DNA from: Streptomyces sp. 1-11
GTDB lineage: Bacteria > Actinomycetota > Actinomycetes > Streptomycetales > Streptomycetaceae
DNA length: 64,000 nt
Assembly: GCF_007176755.1 (NCBI RefSeq)
Contig: NZ_BJTV01000015.1
Span: 124,001-188,000, forward strand
Direction of reading: 5' to 3'
The notes under the pieces are model-generated. The model made no database searches. It worked only from the letters and a program-made list of their open reading frames with translations, and had not been told where the DNA came from. Shown here piece after piece: positions 58,244-64,000 of the stretch. Each line of letters starts with the position of its first letter. Positions within the stretch are counted from its first letter, which is position 1. The position numbers and the translations under genes are program-made.

Positions 58244-59989
58244 ATGGTCGGCAGTCGGGCGCACAGCCTTTACCACAGCGCCGGGCGGCATCCCATGGCC
58301 GCACGCAGAGGGCCCCGTCGGCCCACTCGCACCCCGGCCGACCATGCCCTCCATGAACTGGTGGCGCTCTCCCGCGCCCTGTTCGGCACCCCGGACGAAG
58401 TCGAGATTCTCCGCCTGGCCATGGACCACATAGCCGCCGCGGGTCCTTACAGTGCGGAGGCCGGATACCTGAAGGTGGGCGGCGACCTGGTCCCCGGCCC
58501 GAGGAACCGGCAGATGCACGCCTTGGCCGTGAGCCGGAGGCTTCGGGAGCTGGCCGGGCAGGACGGCAACGTGACCGTACCCGGCAGGCGCTGGGGCCGG
58601 GCCCTGGGGCTACGCGGACCTGGGGGACTGCACGGCTACATCGTCGTGACGTCCCGCTCCCGGCCCACCAGGGCCGAGCGATCTCTGCTCGCCACGTTCG
58701 TCCGGCAAACCGCTGCTGCACTGTCCGTCGCCTTCGCGCAACGCCGCCGATGCGAGGACGCGCTGGAGCTGCGCCGTCTGAGGGACGAACGCACAGCCCT
58801 CCAGCGGCGGCTGATCTCCGTGGTGGCTGAGCTGGGCTACGAGCGAGCCGTTCACGCCCTCATGGCCGACGTCGCTGCCTCCGGTGGCGGCGAGGAAGCC
58901 GTCACCCGCGCCCTCCACAGACTCACTGGACTTCCCGCGCTGGTCGAGGACCGCTTCGGTCGGCTGAGGACTTGGACCGGCCCCGGCCGCCCCGACCCCT
59001 ATCCCGAACCGGACCTCTTCCGCCAGGACGAGATGCTGCAGGCCGTCGCGCGAGAGGCCGGGCCGGTGCGGATAAAGGACCGGCTGATCACCCTCGTCCG
59101 CCCGCACGGCGAGATCCTGGGCGTGCTGGCCCTGGTCGATGCCAAGGAGGAGGCCGACGAGCACACCGTACTCGCGCTCGGACACGCCGCCACGTCGCTC
59201 GCCCTGGAGCTGGCGCACCTGCGCAACCTGGCCGAAGTGGAGCTGAGGCTGCACCGCGAGTTGGCCGATGACCTCCTGGCAGGGACGGACGAGACGAGCG
59301 CCTACGCCCGGGCTGAGGCAGTCGGACACGACCTGCACCGCAGCCACTACATCGTCGTGGTGCAGTGGTCGAACCGGGCTGCGGACAATTCCTTCGCGCA
59401 GACCGTGGGGCGGGCGGGCTCTGCGGTAGGTATGCGCTCGCTGCTGACCCGCCGCTCCGACCACGTCGTCCTCATCGCCGGCGCCAGGCCGCATGCCCGC
59501 GCGTTGTACGAGGCGCTCGCCCGGGAGACCGGGACACGGTCCGGGACGATCGGGGTGAGCGGCCCTTGCGACTCCGTGGGCGACATCCCCCACCGCTACC
59601 AGGAGGCGCAGCGCGCCCTGGAAGCGCGCCACCATTCCCGCGAGCGCTACGGCACGTCGTTCTTCGACGAGCTCGGCCTCTATCGCATCCTGGGACCCGG
59701 AAGCGGTCGCCGGGAGCTGGAGACGTTCGTCCAGGAGTGGCTCGGGCAGCTCATCGACTACGACTCCCGGCACCACGCGACCATGGTGGAGACCCTGTCC
59801 CGGTATTTCGACTTCGGCGGCAACTACGACGAGACGGCAGAATCCCTCGGGATCCACCGCAGCACGCTGCGCTATCGGCTCCAGCGTATCCGCGACATCA
59901 GCGGCAACGACCTCGCGGACGTCGAGGACCGGCTGAACCTCCAGGTGGCTACCCGAGTGTGGAAGATCATGCTGGGCGGGCCCGGCTGA
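58244..59989 (+). CDS. PucR-family transcriptional regulator
   Basis: A 581-residue regulator. Residues ~45-170 resemble a GAF-like sensor (AAAGPYSAEAGYLKVGG, ATFVRQTAAALSVAF). A helical segment and a second GAF-like part follow (LTGLPALVEDRFGRL, ALVDAKEEADEHTVLALGHA). The C-terminus ends in the PucR/CdaR helix-turn-helix NYDETAESLGIHRSTLRYRL. Such proteins activate purine, amino-acid or redox genes; the target is unknown. GGGACGGAGT precedes the ATG. The DUF2267 gene follows after 50 bases. Confidence 0.9.
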   Translation: MVGSRAHSLYHSAGRHPMAARRGPRRPTRTPADHALHELVALSRALFGTPDEVEILRLAMDHIAAAGPYSAEAGYLKVGGDLVPGPRNRQMHALAVSRRLRELAGQDGNVTVPGRRWGRALGLRGPGGLHGYIVVTSRSRPTRAERSLLATFVRQTAAALSVAFAQRRRCEDALELRRLRDERTALQRRLISVVAELGYERAVHALMADVAASGGGEEAVTRALHRLTGLPALVEDRFGRLRTWTGPGRPDPYPEPDLFRQDEMLQAVAREAGPVRIKDRLITLVRPHGEILGVLALVDAKEEADEHTVLALGHAATSLALELAHLRNLAEVELRLHRELADDLLAGTDETSAYARAEAVGHDLHRSHYIVVVQWSNRAADNSFAQTVGRAGSAVGMRSLLTRRSDHVVLIAGARPHARALYEALARETGTRSGTIGVSGPCDSVGDIPHRYQEAQRALEARHHSRERYGTSFFDELGLYRILGPGSGRRELETFVQEWLGQLIDYDSRHHATMVETLSRYFDFGGNYDETAESLGIHRSTLRYRLQRIRDISGNDLADVEDRLNLQVATRVWKIMLGGPG

Positions 59990-60039
59990 CGCCGGGTCCG
60001 CGCCGTTCGTCGCAACACAGCAGCGAAGGAGGACGACGC

Positions 60040-60420
60040 ATGGATGAGCAGGAGTTTGTACGTACCGTCGCCGAGCGCACCGGACTGAGCCGGCAGGAGG
60101 CGGCGGACCTGACCCGGGCCACGCTCGAGACGCTGGCCCACAGGCTGAGCGCCGGAGAGGCCAGGGACCTGATCACCGAGCTCCCCGAGGGCCTCGCGGA
60201 GGCGGTGCGCCGGGGAACCACGGACCGCGTCGAGCGCTTCGGCCACCGCGAGAGCGTGCTGCGCGTGGCGGAACGCACCATGCTCAAGGAGGAGGAAGCC
60301 GACCGGGGTGTGCGGACCGTACTGGCCGAGCTTCGGGAAGCGATCAGCGAGAAGGAGTTCAACGACCTGATGTCGCAGCTCGGAGCGGACTTCTCTCAGG
60401 CCGTCGAATCCGCCGGGTGA
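60040..60420 (+). CDS. DUF2267 domain protein
   Basis: A 126-residue all-helical protein. The DUF2267 pattern is seen as two related halves: FVRTVAERTGLSRQEAADLT with LAHRLSAGEARDLITELP, and VLRVAERTMLKEEEADRGVR with LREAISEKEFNDLMSQLG. Family members are small, frequently found near stress genes, and have no known biochemical activity. A near-perfect AAGGAGG site lies 8 bases before the ATG. Confidence 0.9.
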   Translation: MDEQEFVRTVAERTGLSRQEAADLTRATLETLAHRLSAGEARDLITELPEGLAEAVRRGTTDRVERFGHRESVLRVAERTMLKEEEADRGVRTVLAELREAISEKEFNDLMSQLGADFSQAVESAG

Positions 60421-60582
60421 CCCCGGGGCCGTCCGCGGGATCGCGGGTCCCCGGTGCCGCTATGGCGCGAGGCATGCCCGAAGATGTGTCATGACGGCTG
60501 ACGCGCCCGAGACGTCCTCCGGCAGAGCCGCGTGTGTCCTGCTGGTGGCCGGCCTCGGTCGGCCGTCGGTGGCGCCCGGACG

Positions 60583-61473
60583 TCACAGGGCGATGACGTG
60601 CAGGTCCACCAGGTCGAGCAGCGCCCCCAGGGCCGAGGTGGGCCGCCGGGTCGACGACGTGCCGAGATGCATGCTCCAGCGGAGCACGGTGTCATGGACG
60701 TCCAGGACGTGCAGGCCGGGGGTGCGGGCAACGGCGAACTCGGGCAGGAAGGCGATGCCCAGTCCGTGCCGGACCAGTGCCGCTCCCATGTCGATGTCCG
60801 GCACCTCCAGTGCCACCCGGCGTACGACACCCGCCGTCGCGAACGCCCGGTCGACCACCTCGCGGTTGCCGTAGCCCGGCGGGAAGTCCACGAAGGGCTC
60901 CCCCGCGAGGTCCGCGAGTGCCACCTCTTCCCTCTGCGCGAGCGGATGACTGGCGCTGACCACCAGGACGAGCGGCACGGTGGTCAGCTCCCGTGCGTCG
61001 ATCCCGGCGGGCTTGCGTTCGGGCAGCGACAGGAAGGCCACGTCCAGGTCCCCGCTGAGCAGCGCGTGCGCCAGTCCCGCCGAGCCGGTCGTCGCCAGCC
61101 GCAACCGGACGTCGATCGCCGGATGCCGTGCGTGCAGCTGCCCCAGGAGCGCAGGCAGGTCCACCACCTCGACCGACGCCATGGCGCCCACGTTCACCGT
61201 CCCGCGCAGCGTGCCCTGCGCGGCGCGCACGGCGTCCTGGGCCGCCTGGGCGGCGTGCAGGGTGGCCCGGGCCTCCGGCAGCAGCGCCGCGCCCGCCCCG
61301 GTGAGCCGGACCTGCTGCGACGTGCGCTCGAACAGCGCGCAGCCGAGCTCGCGCTCCAGGGAGCGGATGGCGGCGGACACCCCCGACTGCACCACGTGCA
61401 ACCGACGGGCGGCACGCGTGAAACTCAGCTCCTCGGCGACCGCGATGAAGTGCTCCAGCTGGCGTAGCTCCAC
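60583..61473 (-). CDS. LysR family transcriptional regulator
   Basis: A 296-residue LysR regulator. The N-terminal winged helix is FIAVAEELSFTRAARRLHVV followed by QSGVSAAIRSLERELG. The effector domain starts near residue 90. GTG start. It is divergent from an MFS transporter gene with only 44 bases between the start codons, so it very likely controls the transporter from that gap. The inducer is unknown. Confidence 0.94.
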   Translation of the reverse strand: MELRQLEHFIAVAEELSFTRAARRLHVVQSGVSAAIRSLERELGCALFERTSQQVRLTGAGAALLPEARATLHAAQAAQDAVRAAQGTLRGTVNVGAMASVEVVDLPALLGQLHARHPAIDVRLRLATTGSAGLAHALLSGDLDVAFLSLPERKPAGIDARELTTVPLVLVVSASHPLAQREEVALADLAGEPFVDFPPGYGNREVVDRAFATAGVVRRVALEVPDIDMGAALVRHGLGIAFLPEFAVARTPGLHVLDVHDTVLRWSMHLGTSSTRRPTSALGALLDLVDLHVIAL

Positions 61474-61517
61474 AGGGAAGTATCACTCGCATTGCTGGAG
61501 CCGAGCAAAAACATTCG

Positions 61518-62927
61518 TTGGCGCTGATTCTGGCTGGTGAGGAGGATGGAGAAACACCATCCAGTTCCGCCCGAGGAGGGGTACTCCTGCCTGCCGTACC
61601 GACGCCGTTGAGCCGCCCCACAGCCGACGCTCCCGACGACCCGACCCGCCGGCTTCCCACGCCCGCTGCCGCCGGCCTGCCGCCCCGCGCCCCCTCCCGG
61701 CGCCGTGCCACGCACACGACAGGTTTCTGGTTCGTGGCGGTGGCCTTCACCGTACTGATGGCCTTCGGCACCGCGCCGACCCCGTTGTGGCCGCTGTACG
61801 AGGCCCGGGACCACTTCGGCGCGACCACCGTCACGGTGGCGTACGCCTCGATGGTCGTGGGCGCAGCGGCCGCCTTCCTGGGCCTGGGACACCTGTCGGA
61901 CCGGCTCGGCCGACGGCGCATCATCGTCCCGGCGTTGCTCGTCGGTATCGTCGCGTCGGTCGTACTGATGGTGTGGCGGGACCTGCCGGGGCTGATAGCG
62001 GGCAGGGTCCTGAACGGTGCCGGACTGGGGCTCATGGCCTCGACCGCGACGACGTACCTGCACGACCTCCACCACGAGGCCCGTCCGGACCGGGCGGGTT
62101 CGGTGCTGCCCGGCATCGTGGCCACCGCCGCCAACCTCGGCGGTCTGGCCTCAGGCCCCCTGGTCGCCGGAGCCGCCGCCGAATGGCTTCCCACTCCCCT
62201 GGTCACCGCCCAGGCGATCTTCACGCTCGCCATGGCAGTGTGCCTGGCGCTGGTGCTGTGCACCCCGGAGACCGTGGACCGGGAGCTGCCCGCGGCCGAA
62301 CCGCCCACCCGGTTCGTCCTGCGCCCCGGCGCCCGGCGGGCGTTCGGCGCGGCCGGCGCGCTGGGTGCCTTCGCCTTCGCGATCCTCGGCCTGATCTCCT
62401 CCCTCGGGGCGAGCGTGCTCCACGGCACCCTGCACATCGACTCCCATCTCATGGTCGGCCTGGCGGCCTTCCTCATGTTCGGTTCCGCGGCGGCCGCCCA
62501 GCTGGTACTGGGACGCCTCCCGCTGCCTCGGGTCCTGACGGTGGGGGCAGTGGTCTTTCCGGTCGGCCTGGTCCTGTGCGCCGTCGCCCTCTACCGCCCC
62601 GCGCTCTGGCTCTACCTGGTCGCCGTGTCCCTCTCGGGAGCCGGCTCCGGGCTGCTGTTCAAGGGAGGAGTCGAACGTGCCGGTTCACTGGCCGAGCCCG
62701 CCTCACGCGCGGGGGTCCTCGCCGTGTTCTTCGTCGTCGCGTACCTCGGAATGGGTTTGCCCTCCGTCCTGTTCAGCATCGCCCTGCGGCACTTCGCCGT
62801 GCAGACCGCGATGATCGGCTTCGCGGCGGTCCTCTCCTGCGGCGCCGTGGTGTCGGTGGCCGTCGCGTTGCGCGATCTCGCACCCGGTCCCGGCGAGCTC
62901 TCGGTGCGGTCCGCTCACCCCTCCTGA
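61518..62927 (+). CDS. MFS transporter
   Basis: A membrane transporter of up to 469 residues with 12 predicted helices. The N-terminal half has FWFVAVAFTVLMAFGTAPTP and the MFS motif A-like loop GHLSDRLGRRRIIVP. The last helices include GVLAVFFVVAYLGMGLPSVL. It is probably an exporter of small molecules. The start is uncertain: TTG at 61518 gives a 65-residue disordered N-terminus, while TTG at 61608 overlaps the stop of a 21-codon frame (61546-61611). The divergent LysR gene is its probable regulator. Confidence 0.9.
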   Translation: MALILAGEEDGETPSSSARGGVLLPAVPTPLSRPTADAPDDPTRRLPTPAAAGLPPRAPSRRRATHTTGFWFVAVAFTVLMAFGTAPTPLWPLYEARDHFGATTVTVAYASMVVGAAAAFLGLGHLSDRLGRRRIIVPALLVGIVASVVLMVWRDLPGLIAGRVLNGAGLGLMASTATTYLHDLHHEARPDRAGSVLPGIVATAANLGGLASGPLVAGAAAEWLPTPLVTAQAIFTLAMAVCLALVLCTPETVDRELPAAEPPTRFVLRPGARRAFGAAGALGAFAFAILGLISSLGASVLHGTLHIDSHLMVGLAAFLMFGSAAAAQLVLGRLPLPRVLTVGAVVFPVGLVLCAVALYRPALWLYLVAVSLSGAGSGLLFKGGVERAGSLAEPASRAGVLAVFFVVAYLGMGLPSVLFSIALRHFAVQTAMIGFAAVLSCGAVVSVAVALRDLAPGPGELSVRSAHPS

Positions 62928-63028
62928 CGTCCCGGCGACGCATGCGGCAGGGCTGTCTGGGAGGCGCGGACGTGGGCACTCGGTGCGGGTGCGCGTGACA
63001 GGGATCCGCGGCGGACGGGAGGTCCGGG

Positions 63029-63874
63029 ATGTCTGCGGTATCGGCTGGGACGACTGCGCTCCCCTCCGGTGAGGAGATCGCGGCGCTCGGGCAGGGCACC
63101 TGGTACCTGGGCGAGGACCCGGCCCGGCGTGAACAGGAGATCGCCGCGCTGCGGCTGGGCGTGGACCTGGGCATGACCCTCGTCGACACGGCGGAGATGT
63201 ACGGCGACGGCGCAGCCGAGGAGCTCGTCGGTGAGGCCATCCGAGGACGCCGGGAAGAGGTCTTCCTCGTCAGCAAGGTGCTGCCCGGCCACGCCGACCG
63301 GAAGGGCACCGTCGCCGCCTGCGAGCGCAGCCTGCGGCGGCTCCGTACGGAACGGCTGGACCTGTACCTGCTGCACTGGCGGGGGCGATGGCCGCTCGAG
63401 GAGACCCTCGCGGGATTCACCGACCTGATGGAGGCGGAGAAGATCCGTCACTGGGGCGTGAGCAACCTCGACGTCGCCGACATGGCCGAGCTGACCACTC
63501 TCCCGGGCGGCGACGCCGCGGCCGTCGACCAGGTGCTGTACAACCTCTCCCGGCGCGGCGTCGAGTGGGATCTGCTCCCCTGGTGCCGCGAGGCCGGGGT
63601 GACGGTCATGGCCTACTCCCCTATCGAGCAGGCTCGACTCGTGGAGGTCGGGGCACTGGGTGCCGTGGCCCGGGCCCTCGGAGCGACGCCGGCCCAGGTG
63701 GCACTCGCCTGGGTGCTGAGACAGGGGGTGGCCGCGATCCCGCGTTCCGGCTCACCCGACCACGTTCGGGAGAACCGCGGCGCGGTGGACCTCCACCTTC
63801 CCGCCGAGGCGCTCGACGCCCTCGACGAGGCGTTCCCGCCGCCCGGCGGGCCCACGTCCCTGGAGATGCTCTGA
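63029..63874 (+). CDS. Aldo/keto reductase
   Basis: A 281-residue aldo/keto reductase. The catalytic tetrad is visible as Asp and Tyr in VDTAEMYGDGAAEE, Lys in FLVSKVLPG and His in LYLLHWRGRW. The C-terminal NADPH-binding loop is AIPRSGSPDHVRENRGA. It reduces aldehydes or ketones with NADPH. GGGAGG precedes the ATG. The start of an FMN reductase gene follows 14 bases later, so the two are likely co-transcribed. Confidence 0.95.
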   Translation: MSAVSAGTTALPSGEEIAALGQGTWYLGEDPARREQEIAALRLGVDLGMTLVDTAEMYGDGAAEELVGEAIRGRREEVFLVSKVLPGHADRKGTVAACERSLRRLRTERLDLYLLHWRGRWPLEETLAGFTDLMEAEKIRHWGVSNLDVADMAELTTLPGGDAAAVDQVLYNLSRRGVEWDLLPWCREAGVTVMAYSPIEQARLVEVGALGAVARALGATPAQVALAWVLRQGVAAIPRSGSPDHVRENRGAVDLHLPAEALDALDEAFPPPGGPTSLEML

Positions 63875-63887
63875 AGGAGTGGGCAGG

Positions 63888-64000
63888 ATGGCGCGCCCTC
63901 TCGTCGTCGGACTGGGAGGTTCGCTGCGCACCCCGTCGGCCAGCCTCACCGCACTGCGTGCGGCGGTCGAGGGGGCGGCCGATGCGGGCGCCGACACCCT
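63888..64000 (+). CDS. NADPH-dependent FMN reductase (truncated by window end)
   Basis: Only the first ~37 codons are in the window. The reading MARPLVVGLGGSLRTPSAS contains the phosphate-binding loop GGSLR(T)PS of the flavodoxin-like NADPH-dependent FMN reductase family. AAGGAG precedes the ATG, and it starts 13 bases after the aldo/keto reductase stop. The rest of the gene lies beyond position 64000. Such reductases can supply reduced flavin to flavin-dependent oxygenases. Confidence 0.7.
   Translation, partial: MARPLVVGLGGSLRTPSASLTALRAAVEGAADAGADT

Noticed and set aside
1..64000. tRNA, rRNA, CRISPR, prophage, transposon or attachment-site signals
   Set aside because: I looked for T-loop/anticodon patterns, spaced direct repeats, transposase-like frames and integrase genes and found none. 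Only short tandem repeats are present.

Overview
The window is chromosomal DNA of a Streptomyces species or a close relative. The base composition is very GC-rich, third codon positions are almost all G or C, many genes start with GTG or TTG, and start and stop codons commonly overlap (ATGA, GTGA). The families present are typical of the genus: ROK, LacI, TetR, ECF41 and PucR regulators, VanZ, a GH16 glucanase with a ricin-like domain, a heme-only CYP102-like P450 and a WXG100-type polymorphic toxin. I saw no rRNA, tRNA, CRISPR array, transposase or phage gene. The window is not obviously a mobile island.

Layout. 1-4.4 kb: a GlxA-type AraC regulator divergent from a quinone-oxidoreductase-like enzyme, a STAS protein, a divergent PRPP synthetase and a DUF4230 membrane protein. 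4.4-8.2 kb: a leftward six-gene Mrp/Mbh-type antiporter operon with two gene fusions and no NuoL-like MrpA domain. 8.4-16.1 kb: VanZ, secreted glucanase, topoisomerase IB with an SDR, a PHP hydrolase, a HAD phosphatase, a structured non-coding stretch with a strong terminator, and an epimerase. 16.3-28 kb: ROK regulator, FBP zinc-finger protein, FUSC transporter, Tat-type lactonase, TetR with a divergent P450, a YkgJ-pentapeptide fusion, an ECF41 sigma factor and an S33 peptidase.

28.0-42.3 kb is a catabolic block. A LacI regulator, rhamnose mutarotase and an ABC importer (RhaS, RhaQ, RhaP, RhaT) run leftward. Rhamnose isomerase, the bifunctional aldolase/lactaldehyde dehydrogenase RhaEW, rhamnulokinase and then LutA-LutB-LutC run rightward. 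Together they predict L-rhamnose uptake and conversion to dihydroxyacetone phosphate plus L-lactate, with the lactate oxidised to pyruvate. The two arms face each other across one 261-bp control region containing two LacI-type palindromes and a third, different palindrome.

42.4-47.6 kb is a polymorphic-toxin neighbourhood: a SUKH-4 immunity domain fused to a deaminase-like domain, a P-loop/propeller protein, a 561-residue WXG100-like protein ending in a deaminase toxin domain, and a separate SUKH-4-like immunity protein. 47.7-50 kb is a MoxR/VWA pair. 50-53.5 kb holds a cupin with a triplicated 3' end, an ECF sigma operon with a recognisable promoter, and a pirin. 53.6-64 kb holds a DUF2795 protein, an OYE-type flavin reductase, a UvrA2/DrrC-type ABC ATPase, a PucR activator, a DUF2267 protein, divergent LysR and MFS genes, an aldo/keto reductase and the start of an FMN reductase. 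The last genes look like a redox or stress-defence set.

No stretch longer than 300 bases lacks a gene. The longest gaps (250-290 bases, at 8.2, 14.5, 17.6, 34.3, 45.0, 50.4 and 55.3 kb) are described where something is visible in them.
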